Below the pieces are notes generated by a model. The model made no database searches and was not told the DNA's origin. It saw only the letters and a program-made list of their open reading frames with translations. The position numbers and the translations under genes were made by a program. A stretch of 64,000 nucleotides of DNA from Diphasiastrum complanatum (lineage: Eukaryota; Streptophyta; Lycopodiopsida; Lycopodiales; Lycopodiaceae). Of this stretch, positions 34,745 to 46,498 are shown piece by piece. The first letter of the stretch is position 1. Each line of letters starts with the position of its first letter. Where the stretch lies: positions 27,131,566-27,195,565 of the forward strand of contig CM055093.1 of the NCBI GenBank assembly GCA_029204225.1. Direction: 5' to 3'.

Positions 34745-35250
34745 CCTGCTTCAATGCACAAAGCACTCCTTTGACCAACAACAAATGCTTTCAAAAGAAA
34801 TCACCAAGATTTGAAACTATCTCACAAATTCTCTTCTAGCACTTATCCAAGCAAATCAACACATAGAATCATGGAATCTTGATCAGCCTATGATCTATCC
34901 TCAATCTAATGACTTTTGTCACTTCCTAAGATTGAAACACACTCAAATGAAGTCCAGCAGCCTCACTATCTAGAGATCCAATCAAAATTAGGGTTTTGTC
35001 AAAATCACAAAAGATTGACTAATCCAAACCTACATGCAAATGCTGACATTTTGATTATGCAGTCTAATAGCCACCACTAAGGCTGATTTAATGATCCAAA
35101 AATCGGCCAAATCCAGTACTTGAAATCAAAAATCAGAATTGATCAAGTATATTGACCTATTTAGTGTTTTGATCTACAAAAGATCCAATCTACAAAAGCA
35201 AAAAATCCGATTTTGGTGTAGAATCCTCTCTAGCATGCTCTAGACTTGAT
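34745..35250 (-). other. Leader region of copia element 2 family
   Basis: Non-coding sequence upstream of the gag start. The part 34680-35004 recurs at 44737-45060 with about 90 percent similarity by eye, so it belongs to the element. The expected primer site and 5' LTR edge were not found. Confidence 0.5.
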
Positions 35251-36820
35251 ATCTTCACCAAATTGTCGATTACACAAAAAAAATCTGAAAGAAGGAGATC
35301 TAGCATTGATGTACAAAACCAAGCTAATCAAGGGGAAATTGAAGTGTTTACCGGTGAAGGCTCGTATAGATTGAAGGAAATCCTAAACTATGGAGTAGTG
35401 ATTCTTGAACACTTGGATAGAAAATGCATTAATACTCTCGTGAATGGCAGCCGATTACGCAAGTTTTGGCAGCCTGCTCCGCCAGCATGATCCAAATGAT
35501 TTTTTAATTTAATTTGGTTTTCAATTTATTGTTTTCACTACTTAATTGTTAATTTCTTTTGGAAAAGATAGTATGGAAAAATGGAAATAAAAGTAGGCGA
35601 GCAACAAGGGCATGATTCCTAGGACATACAAAGAGTCCTATGAGAGATCAATAGCTTTTATTTAACATTGTGTATCTCGAGTTGCTATTGAGTGTTGAGT
35701 TAAATACTCATCATATGTCTTATCGGGCTTGATTTTTCTTAGAGCACCACTTAAACAACCAGGGCTCAAATTTCTAAAATCTACCGACGTTTGATATTTT
35801 TCCTATCAAAATTAATTGACAGAAAGTTCAATAGAATTTTTTTCTACTACTTTGAAACAAGTGTTTCCCACATTCAAATTTTTGAATTGTTTAAGTACTG
35901 CTCAGACTGTCGAACATATTTGTTAGTGAACTATATCGTTGACAATCTTAAGATGGAGTTCATTGACAAATTGGACCTCACTATTGAACAAGTACTAGAA
36001 ATTAACTTCGAATCAAAGACTCAAAACTCAATCAATAATTGATGCACATGATAAATTGACTTCAGACTCTTGTTATGCTAGGTTGATCCATGGTATATCA
36101 CTACAATAAATCATTCGATTGTAAGAAAAGACACATTCGACACTCCAAAAAATTACATTCTTAAACAATGAGTAGTGTTTAGTTCTTTATCATTCGAATC
36201 TCATATGACAATAAGAACTGAACAAAGGATAAAAGTGCACACACATTTATAGTCATCTACTGTGCATGATAGAAAAATGATAGACTCATAACACTCTAAT
36301 GATAGACTAGAGACAAAGTTGCAAAACTCTCCATAGTGCATTAGAATACGAATAAGATACATATAGGAAAACATAATAGTTTGAGACATCCTTTAAACAA
36401 GGAGGTGTGTTGTTTTGTATCTTAGGAACCCGTTCATTCTAAACCAATCTAATGTTGACATGTGTACATATTGCTTAGTTGGTTATCTGCCATGTCATCA
36501 TAGACCAGTTAGATATTTACACATGTATGTTCACAACTATCAAAAGAGTCACGAATGTTTCAACTCATATTAGAATATTCTTCATTCTAGCTTATCCGTC
36601 TATTAAGGCCATATCGCTTCATTATGTCCTTCATTAAAGTACGTCTTTTAAATAGTATTCATTCAGGTATTTCTTCATAAATGTTCCTTAGAATATACTT
36701 GATCTTCATAAGTATCCAAATATGTGATTGTTATTGGGATTGCATGTCTTTATACTTTTTATGAGAGAGAAAGAGTAAGCTATCTTCAATTTGGATAATT
36801 ATGCCAATCTAAAAGCTGTC
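35251..36820. other. No gene seen
   Basis: Two short plus-strand frames (35263-35490 and 35791-36042) have no recognised motif and no supporting context. The remainder is AT-rich without repeats shared elsewhere in the window. Confidence 0.35.
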
Positions 36821-36828
36821 AAATTCCT

Positions 36829-39659
36829 ATGGTCCCCAGCCGTACGATTGAATTCAAATCCGCTCTCACTTCCTTCAAACTTTGGAGACTCCCCACTGTA
36901 AATTTCTTTGCTCCTATACCTATTGAACTTTGGACCTTGCTTACTCACCTCACTATGAATGAAGTACAAAGCTATAAGCTTGTCGCTCTGCATAAAAACT
37001 CTTCTCTAAAAACTCCTATTACTTTTGATACCATCATACGAATGAACAAGTTTGAACCTTCACATTGTTCTTCTGAGTAAACCTGGGCCAGGGTCAGAGG
37101 ACACTTTGAAACTGGTTTCAACCATATGCATCTCCATCAAGCCTGCATATGGAATTGGAAAAGATCCTTCTTCAAGTGTTGTTGTGGTGATGAATGCAAG
37201 AGTAACTCTTCTGTTATCTGGTTTGACCACGCAGTCTAGTTCATGATGAATAATGTCAACAAATTCTTCTCTGGTGCTTCTCTGCAAAATCACTCAATGC
37301 CTTTTTTGATGCCTCTATTGAGTTCTACAAAGATCCCAATACCAAATTACTTGCCAACCTAGATGATGCAAAAAATATTTGGGAAATCGAACGTCTCCTA
37401 AAAAGACCTAGCTTTTTCACTCTTCAAGACAAGTATTTCCAAAACCCCAATAAAAGAAGTGGCTCTTTTAACATCAACAATCCTTTTTTGGTCATTTCTG
37501 AGCTTGGCACGTATAAGAAAAAGAAGTTTACTACTACTAGGGAGAATGATGAACAAGGCAACAGCTCGAAAAGTGTCCTACTAGTGAAAAAGTTAAACTT
37601 CTTTAGGGATTGATATGGATGCAGAGTTTCAAGGAAAAGGAAAAGAGGAAGATCATCACAAATCCAGTTGGCCAACTACAACTTAGTACTTGCAGCAACA
37701 AGGGAAAGCTTTTTTTACACTTACGCTATCGTAATAGGATTTTTGAGACTATTCATGTGAAGCAGTTTTACGCTCACATTTTTCTACAGTTATTTGGTAA
37801 TGTTCACAACTTTGTTCATGATATTACATTTGGCTGATCTTATCTTCTTGATGTCAAGCATGATTGGTATTTTCCGTTGGACATGTTTTGTAACTTTGAG
37901 ATTGAGAAAATGCAACAATACTGGTGTTCTACGTCTAAACGCTTTAATAATTTTTATTTTGAACAAATTTGGTCATGTTGTGTCTACAGACAACGATATT
38001 AGAAATACTTTTCTTAGACGAACTTTGGAAAAAGGCTTGAATCATATCATTCCTTAAGTAACAAATATTAATAGTATTGCTTCTGAACTCTACCACGGTT
38101 GGTTTAAGCTCATGAAATTATTACTTGAGTATAAAAGTTTAGAAAATGATACTATTAATAAGCATGCTTCATTTTGCAAACAAGATGTTTTAAAATTTCT
38201 TAAAAATAGAAAATGGATTCACATCAAAATACTTCTCCCGCCAAATTGACTGAAGCCCACAACGAATGCTTGTGGCTTACCAGACACTTGTATATCAATG
38301 GTATAGACAAAGCACAATGTAACCCTTGTTTTCTTTGTTTACACTTTTTAAGAAAACTAGCCATAGAAAGGCTTGGTAGTGCTAATTTCACGTCTTTTCC
38401 TGATTATTCAAATAACTTTGTATCCATTGCTGTGCAAATCGTCTAAGTTGAGTGAATGACTACCAGCGGAATTCATAGGAAACGAGGATTTACCTTACCT
38501 ATTATGCACATATGAAGCTCATAAAAAATCTTTTAGATGGATCACCAATGCCCATGATTGTTGTTTCAGCATCCTCGCTATTTTTCTAACAGGCGTTCTT
38601 GGTATGCTGCATCCTTTCCTGATGGAAAATGCAAGCCTTAAGGAAACCACATACAAGAGCTACCTAAATGTGGATACCACTCTATTCTAGCAGTGTGATT
38701 CATCTATTGATTTCTATCTCAATATTTTTGAGCGCATCTATAATATGTGGTCTACTGATATTTCCAAATGCTATGAAAACATTCCACCTGACTGTCCCGA
38801 GGGCCTGAAAACTATTATGAATAAGCTAATTCGCTCCACTTTCAAACATGCCAATAATACTAAAATTCGGTACAAATGGCTACCAGATAAAAAAGATTTG
38901 AAGTGGTCTTGGACCAATAAACTTTCTTTGGATTGGAAAACTGCAAATGTAACCAATGTTTGCATTTGGAATTCTTTTCTAATTGATCATTGTATTGTTA
39001 GACTTGGCAATCACAATTGGCGTCAAATTTGGGATTTCCCTATGGGCTTCTCATGTTCACCCATTAGCTATAATTGGTATCTTTCCTTTTTTGAAACACA
39101 ATTCATTAAGAGACTCGCCAAGCTTGGGCAAAATGCTTATATGGATGCATTCAAGCATTCATTTAAATATATTGATGATATAAGCTTTATAAATAATCCT
39201 GTCATCAACCATTTTTTGGATAAATCTCAAGAAAGATTAGCCGATAATCCGTTTTGGATCTACGCCTTGAACTTTCTTGAAATTGATAGCAACATAAAAA
39301 AGAAGAATATTATACACTTTTTCAATATTACCACTACTTTTGGGACAAAGCACCTTACAAAATTTGACAAAAGGAAGGATCTGCTTTTTCAATTTTTACA
39401 ATACATACATCTTTTTTCCAACGGATCTATTCTTAATTTGTACAATGTTATCATTTCACAAGTGATTGCTGCTATGTATTGTTGTGATAAGCAACTCACT
39501 TTCATTAATGAAGTACAGACATTGATTGATGCATTTCAAAGAAATGGTTTCATTAGAGGCAGACTTTATCTTATCATTGACAAATTGCTCAAACAAGAAA
39601 ATTTTCCGGGTTTGTCGTATGAACTACCTAGCAATATAAGCCTTTTGGTGGGCATTTAG
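36829..39659 (+). pseudogene. Decayed reverse transcriptase gene, not copia or gypsy type
   Basis: The intact 3' part (from an ATG at 38745, 304 residues) has palm motifs in order: A (TDISKCYENIP, D5), B (FPMGFSCSPISYNW, residues 98-111) and C (KYIDDISF, residues 141-148), then a thumb-like region ending FPGLSYELPSNISLLVGI. Upstream in the same frame 38463-38744 reads LPYLLCTYEAHKKSFRWITN, a fingers-like P-x-x-HK...R-x-I block, broken by one in-frame TAG at 38688-38690. Further upstream, coding-like blocks continue in shifting frames (NECLWLTRHLYINGIDKA at about 38260; FFAPIPIELWTLLTHLTMNE at 36829-37080). The pattern recalls Penelope-like or cellular rvt-type reverse transcriptases, but no GIY-YIG endonuclease follows. 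Family assignment is tentative. Confidence 0.75.
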
Positions 39660-39719
39660 CTCTCCATCGGGGAGCTAACTGTCCCTGGGGGATTCACTAA
39701 CTGTGGGTCGGTTGGTGGG

Positions 39720-39750
<31 letters not shown>

Positions 39751-39987
39751 GGGTAGTATCTAACCTTATATCACTCCCTCTTGCTTTAATTTCTCTAAGT
39801 AAGTGACATGCCCCTAAATGGTGTGACGGACTCCCTGGCTCCTTCAGGTATGAGACCATAGAGTTTCTTTAGTAGACTCACATGGAACTTATTATGTATT
39901 TTCCGTGTGGGAGGTAGTTCAAGTTTGCATGTGACTTCATTGATTAATTTTTTGACTTTGGGCTAGCTTGGGATACAGCTTCATATG
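39660..39987. other. No gene seen; contains (TC)n
   Basis: Holds a (TC)n microsatellite at 39719-39749. It also contains an odd short inverted match at 39660-39690 (CATCGGGGAGCTAACTGTCCC). No frame supported. Confidence 0.5.
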
Positions 39988-41005
39988 CACTACAATATTT
40001 TAGAACATTTTTTACCCTAATACAGAGGCTTTTTTGAAGAAAAAAAAAAGAGTCCTCTTATGTCGGTACATCCAACGATGTATTCCTCAATATCAGACCT
40101 TCAAAATTTGCATCGGGCCCCAAGGAATCCATGGAGTATTTTTGCCTCGTTAAAAAAGATTTTTTCCGAGGGATATATCGAGGGACCTCAAAATATCCCT
40201 CAGCGACTGCCATAGTCACAGAAGAGTGTTTTGCGAGGGTTATATAAAGGGACCTTGGAACATTTCTTGAGGGTTTTCCTGATCACAAAAGATAGTTTTT
40301 TAAGGGATATTCCAAAATTCATATAGAGATCTCCCCCAAGGATTATTCTGAGGGGACAAAAATTAATGTTTTTTTAATTTTTGAGGCAGAATGGAACCGG
40401 TATATTGGTGCCATTCTACCACACAACCCCAGGAGTCTTTTTGCACCACCTCGTATGAAGTAGGTAAACAAAATCATTTGTTTATAATTGTTATTAAAAA
40501 AACTTGCAAATATTTATGTTACATTTCATGCAATTAAAGACTAATGACAGACACTTATGATTAACAAAATAGCCGTATGTTAATGGTCCAAGTACATAAA
40601 TATATTACAAACTAAATCAATAATCACACATACATATTTGCTGAAATGAAACATTTGATTTGATCCAACTGAGTCATCCTCGTCCTAGCCATGGCCATCA
40701 GACTCATATGACTATGATATGCATGAGATTGGGACTGTGATACCTACATGCAGATACTTGTGTGCAGACGAAGATGAATAAGTTATTTGTGAAATGTGGT
40801 GAAGTGAGAGTCATACGATATGAATGTAGGGAAGTTAAAATCTATTTTGAAGCCATATCTCAAAAGCATCATCCCAATCAATTCTCACTTCTTGTCTCTC
40901 CAAAAATTCAAGTAATGATTGCATATTGTTAGCATATGCATACTTGTACTCATCCTTTGCGAGAAAACACTTTACGACAAATTTCTGCATAAACTGACAA
41001 AATTG

Positions 41006-41114
<109 letters not shown>

Positions 41115-41224
41115 CAATAGAGTTTTATTAGGAGAATAGAGAAGATACATTATTAGCAAGGAAATAGCCCTCTTTTAAAGGTTTTAGAGGTGAATCTCCT
41201 TCACTATGATTGGTTACAATAAAT

Positions 41225-41736
41225 TGTCAAGGATCTCTCCCTCTTCTCTCTCACAAAAAGTATAATAAAGATAAATCCCAACAACTAACAAATCCAACAA
41301 TTGATAAATCCAAAGAAAGCACGAGAGATGGAGGAGGAAAGAAGAAGATCAAGGACATTCCACATCCACTTCACAAGAGAACCAATCAGCTTGTATTGAA
41401 GAAAAGATGGAACATGTGTAGAAACTCGAGTTGGTCCCTTTTTATAGTAGAGAGGAGGACCCTGGCCTCCGAATCCTGTTGGTCCATTTATGCCTCCCTA
41501 ATTATTCAAATTTAAAAAAGAGTGGCAACTATCCAAATTGGAGGGAAACCCAACTTTATTCACTAACTTGACATTTAGGCCTTGCGACATTAAAAGTCCC
41601 GCAAAAAAGGACTTTACTTGTAACTAATCAAATAGCTATGTGATCATCGGGTTGGACTTACACTCGCAGGGTGCCAAATCCCTCTCACTTATTAACTAGG
41701 GTTAGGGTTGCCTCGGGATCCGCAAACCCTCCAACA
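41225..41736 (-). repeat. LTR fragment (family L) inside CACTA 1
   Basis: Matches 27940-28465: ATGGAGGAGGAAAG-like block, TTTTTATAGTAGAG TATA region, ATCGGGTTGGACTTACAC block and terminal CGGGATCCGCAAACCCTCCAACA-like end. On the minus strand it starts TGTTGGAGGG at 41736. It directly abuts the first TNP2 relic, so the insertion or an associated deletion removed the transposase core. Confidence 0.75.
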
Positions 41737-41739
41737 TGA

Positions 41740-43977
41740 GCACAACTTGGGAGCACTTGACTGAGTCAAAAGATAAAAAAGGTGCATGAGATGACCTAAA
41801 AGAAGTGGGAAAGATGGCCGAATTATGGCCACAGACGGTGGGGACTTCGATTGTCTTACCAAAGGTCCTATGGATGCCTTCACAAGGGACAAAAAGCTAA
41901 GTGGACTAAAGTCTCATGATTGGCATAAATTTTTATAAGTTGGCATGGCATGTTTTTTGACTTTTTTTCACATCAACATTGCCGATTACATTTTATAGCA
42001 TGTCTTGTGATCTCAAGATGATCTCATTGCGCATATATGTATCTCAATGATCATGACCAAATTGTTTTTTGTGCGTGCAGTTTGTGCTTCCCTTGGTGTT
42101 GAGAGGGTTCATGACGGAGGAGTTAAGGAGTGCAATCTACAAAATCAATGGTTTGGTGAGGTACGGTGAATGTGCTTGCAATTCACATCATTTGTTATTG
42201 GTGTGATTCAAGATGATGATCTTACTAACACGTATGTCATTGTTGTTTCTCTTTGTTATGAAGACGCATTTCATCCAAAGAGATACCGCTGGCATCCATT
42301 GAGGCGGCAAGACAAAGCTCCATCGAGGCAGCATGTTTGCTCGAGAAGCACTTTCCCACATCCATTCTCACCATTCAAATGCATCTCATCGTGAATTTGA
42401 TAGATGAGGTGGCCATTGCAGGTACATTATCCACTTGCGTCAATTGCCTATTCTTAGTCCATCCTAGACTAGTGTTATTGTGGTAATTCCCATGTTCTCT
42501 CACTAGCATTAATTCATCTTTTTTAATTCAGGCACGGTCCATAGCTGTTGGATGTTTTTCTTGGAACGATTTATGAAAACATTGAAGGGCTTCGTAAGAC
42601 AAAGAACAAGGCCCGAGGGTAGCATGGCGGAAGGATGGCTAGTGCAAGAGTCCATGGTTTACATCACAAAGTTCCTTGCTCATAGCGATCCTTCTATTCC
42701 TCGTCTTTGGGATAAGAAGGACGATGAGGGTGTTGTTTGGGGGGGTTCCTCAAGGAAAAGGAGCGATCATGAGAATGAGTGAGTCCTTCAGAGAGAAGGT
42801 AAAGATGTTTTGCATTCTTAATAGTGAGGAAATACAAAAGTGGATTTCACTATATGAAGATGCCATGGCTCATAGACAAATCGCTCGAGCCACTTTTAGG
42901 AGAGGGCAAAGAAGACAACCTTACTCACCTGACCTCACCCTTCTACCCAAGGACATGACGCTTGATTGGCTACATGATGCACTTAAAGAAGCCTCGGCAA
43001 ACAACCAGGAAGTAACAGAGAGAGCGGAAATATGCAAGGGGGTGCGATTTACATGAAAACTATGATGATCAACCTTCAAATGTTTATTAATACGTGCAAT
43101 TTTGTACATGTTTGTTGTATCCTTAACACGTTAAATTCCATTTTGTTCAATAAAAAAAATACAATGCATTGTGGATGCATGGATGACACTTTCGTACGGA
43201 GCGCATTGACAAAAATAGAAACATGTACAATTGTGGAGTCATGGCAAATTTTACCCAAGAGAGTCGAGCAAGCACGACGGATACCAATTTACTCTCTTCT
43301 CAACTTGATTATTGTGGGACAATCAATGACATCCTCGAAGTTGGATTTAGGCCATTCAACTTTTTCATATTTAATGTCAAATGGTTTAAAGTTATTTGCA
43401 GTGGTCTCAATGCAATTGTCAGGAAAGATGAGAGTAGTTATTTTGCCATTGACTCCACCAAGCTTTGGATAGATCAAAGTGACACATTTGTTTTTCCGCA
43501 ACAATGTGAGCAGGTACATTTCTTTGATGTCTTCAAGATTTCTATGCTCTTTTGTTGTCAATCAATCGATTTTCAATGTACTGCACAAAATGTATATTGT
43601 GTATAGTAATACGCAAGCAACTATAGCATAGCTATGGATACTAACTATGAGTCAATGTTTATGGTAACATTGATCAATTGCAGGTGGTCTTTCACCCCAA
43701 TCATTCAGATCCCAGATGGTGGTACGTGATTCAAATCGCTCATCGAAGTAAAAGAATGTTTGAAGATAGAGATGTTGTGGAGGACATGGCGCTGCCAGCT
43801 GATGCACCTCATGAACAAGAACGTGATGATGGATTTAATGTCACAGTTTTGGAGGATGATCATGTGCAAGCTTCACAAGCTAAGATGATGTTGAGCGTGA
43901 TGCATCATCGTCGGATGCTTCGACGACACACGACACACTTTTACGATCTTACTCGTCATCATCGTCACCATTAGCTT
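41740..43977 (+). pseudogene. TNP2-like CACTA transposase, C-terminal part (DUF4218 and DUF4216)
   Basis: Relics in order: LSGLKSHDWHKF (about 41897-41935), the conserved block that ends the catalytic region of TNP2; LPLVLRGFMTEELRSAIY (about 42090) and AACLLEKHFPTSIL (about 42328), DUF4218; then across a GT-AG intron (42422-42531) FFLERFMKTLKGFVR and EGSMAEGWLVQESM. After a frameshift near 42745 comes an ILNSEEIQKWISLYED segment. DUF4216 follows: DYCGTINDILEVGF, VKWFKV, FAIDSTKLW, and across a second intron (43514-43683) HPNHSDPRWWYVIQ. Roughly 290 residues of DUF4218/4216 are readable. Frameshifts and the missing catalytic core make it inactive. Confidence 0.8.
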
Positions 43978-44736
43978 TTGACGATAAGCTTATTAATGAT
44001 GAAGCTATAGGAGATATTTGGGTAGAATTAGAGATAGACTCATTTGGTTTGGCGGATTTGTGGCATGATGATGCGACAAATGATAACAATGAACCACCAA
44101 ATGAATGAGTGAGATAGTACGATGTATTTCATTGTAATATTAATCATATTGCTCACATATGAAATTACACTTTATTAATTGACTACCTGACATCGAACAA
44201 GAAGTCGATGCATGTGAGTACACAATTTGTGATCATCATTTTTTGTGACACATAAATTTCTTTAGTCACTTGTGCATATGGCAACTTAAGTTGATATAAA
44301 ATGGAATTCAATGTGTTGATAGGTAATAAATTCCAAAAGTGAGATCCATTTACATTCTGTTTTATACCGTGGGTTATACCGAGGGGCCCTTTTTCATTAG
44401 TCTCAGGATTACTCTCGGTTAGTAGAATGTCCTGGAATGTCTCTGGCCACCTGGACCCTCTTTATAACCCTCTCTATAAGGCTTATACCAAGGTCAACCT
44501 CGTTATATCCCTCAAACTAGATTCAATATTCTGATGTATGTTCTGAGGCCTTCTAGTGGATTTAGAACCCTCTCTATAAATGTTCCAAAACCAAGTTCAA
44601 ATTTGGTAGGCTTATTTAGAGGCAAATACCAGACCCGACGCTCGAGCATTCCACTCCCCGTGTGACTCATTTTAAAAACTATCTTTCAAAGAAATGCTCA
44701 AAAAAAGCCTTGGAAATCGCCCGTCCTCTTGTAGTG

Positions 44737-45060
44737 TCATTGGCTTCCGACATGACTCCAATTGAGGTTGTCATGTAGCAATGATCTGATCTTCTTTTTC
44801 AACTTGTTTCAATGCACAAAGCACTCCTTTGAACAACAACAAATGCTTTCAAAAAAAATCACCATGATTTGAAACTATCTCACAAATTCTCTTCTAACAC
44901 TTATACCAAGCAAATCAACACATAGAATCATGGAATCTTGATCAACCTATGATCTAACCTCAATTTAATGACTTTTGCCACTTTTTACGACTGAAACAAA
45001 CTCAAATGAAGTCCAACAACCTCACTATCTAGAGATCCAATCAAAATTAGGGTTTTGTGG
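44737..45060 (-). repeat. Copy of copia element 2 gag start and leader
   Basis: Corresponds to 34680-35004, including the inverse of the ATG start region (GTTGTCATGTAG against GTTGCCATGTAG). It starts exactly at the CACTA 1 right end, at a position inside the copia gag frame, but the left flank of CACTA 1 is not copia. Confidence 0.85.
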
Positions 45061-46250
45061 AACACAAGAGCGAGGCTATGCTCACCGTAGTTGGAACACA
45101 CTATGTGAGTTAAGAACTAACCCATTGTCGGTCTTCATTTAGAACCACAATAGTCAAGATAACCTGTTGGAACACACGGTTCTTGACTATTCATTGTCGG
45201 CCATCTAGAAACCAAGATGGTTGGAGAATTGCATGCTGCACTTGGATTGCTCTCATGACTACTTAAAGGGAAGGGGTGTCCTTATCGAGTACTTTGAGAA
45301 AGGATCATATTATGCAACCATAATTCACTACCTAATGACAATAAGCATCGAGAATATTTCATCCAAGCCCCCCATAGGTCCTAAGATTCTGTGTACTACC
45401 ACACCTTAACCATCCTTACAGGTCTAAAAATAATGTAACAACAATGGATTGTGTCCATGTTTGGTACCACTAGATTAGCAGAGATCTTACCAAGTCCAAA
45501 GCCCTTCATATTACCGCTGCTTGACTATGGCAGGACTAGGGATGTCTATATTCCGATCCTCTTCTAGAAATGTCAAAAGTCCACATATGCATAGAGGTTC
45601 AAGTTGACGATTATTGATTGAGGAGTGTTAGTTACATGGTGAGCTTGGTATGTCAGAGAAGCAGTCAACTAGTATATGGCCTACATTTCAAACCCGAGGA
45701 GCTATTGTCCTGTAGTTAGAATCATTGGATGGGCTTCAGTAGAACTGATATCATTAGACACAACCATTGGAATTGTAAGGGCTGGTGATTTAGCCATTAA
45801 AGTTGATAATGAGGGATTTAGAGTCAAAACAACCGTGTACATCATAATCATTAGAGAAACTTAGAGCCCGAAGAGGGCCTTTAAAAAAGATACTTTTTTC
45901 TTATTTTTGTTGCCATGTGGACCAATTGAAACCTTGAAATTTGGGTTCTACGTAACGTAGAATTTTCCAAATATAAATAAAATAAAAAATTTTAGAATAT
46001 ATTGTTGTTTCGTCGGACAGCATGTGGAAATACTATTGGTTGATGAGACCTGCTCTTCTAGCTCAACACTACCCAAAGATACCCAAAAATATTGAAAATG
46101 AATATGATAGATGGTTGAAATGAGAAAATCGATGTACCATTAATGTATGCATTGTTAAATCATGGTTAACAGGGTTAACGAGGGTTAATTTGTGGCACCA
46201 AATAGATCAGTGTTTCAAATTTACGCTAGCACATTTTCTCAGATTCATGG
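45061..46250. other. No gene seen; contains a short repeat also at 56.6 kb
   Basis: Short frames at 45221-45409 and 45676-45864 have no recognised motif. The part 45880-46060 resembles 56620-56830 (shared TACGTAAC, GACAGCATG and TATTGGTT blocks), pointing to another dispersed repeat. Confidence 0.4.
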
Positions 46251-46251
46251 T

Positions 46252-46497
46252 TTATTGAAGCTTTCTTTGGAAACTTCTTGGGGCAATGCCATTTCATAAT
46301 TCTAAATATGGGTTGAAATATTTGTAGGAGCTTCAATAACCTCACTCTCGAAATCTTGTCGGTTGAAATTTGTGTAGCCGCTGTGTCTCAGTGGTGATTC
46401 TATGTTTCTACATTTTCTCTTTTGAGATTTCATATAATGGATTTTTGGAAAGTCTAATTCCTCGATCCAATAGATGTAACATGTTTGTGTTGAACAT
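46252..46497 (-). repeat. Family R fragment
   Basis: Matches 33120-33340 in the same orientation (GAAACTTCTTGGGGCAATGCC, TTTGAGATTTCATATAATGG). It stops at about 46497, where copia element 1 begins in mid-gag. Confidence 0.8.
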
Positions 46498-46498
46498 T

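Noticed and set aside
46370-46498. Apparent N-terminus of the copia polyprotein
   Set aside because: The first about 43 codons lie in an antisense family R fragment; copia similarity starts at about 46499.
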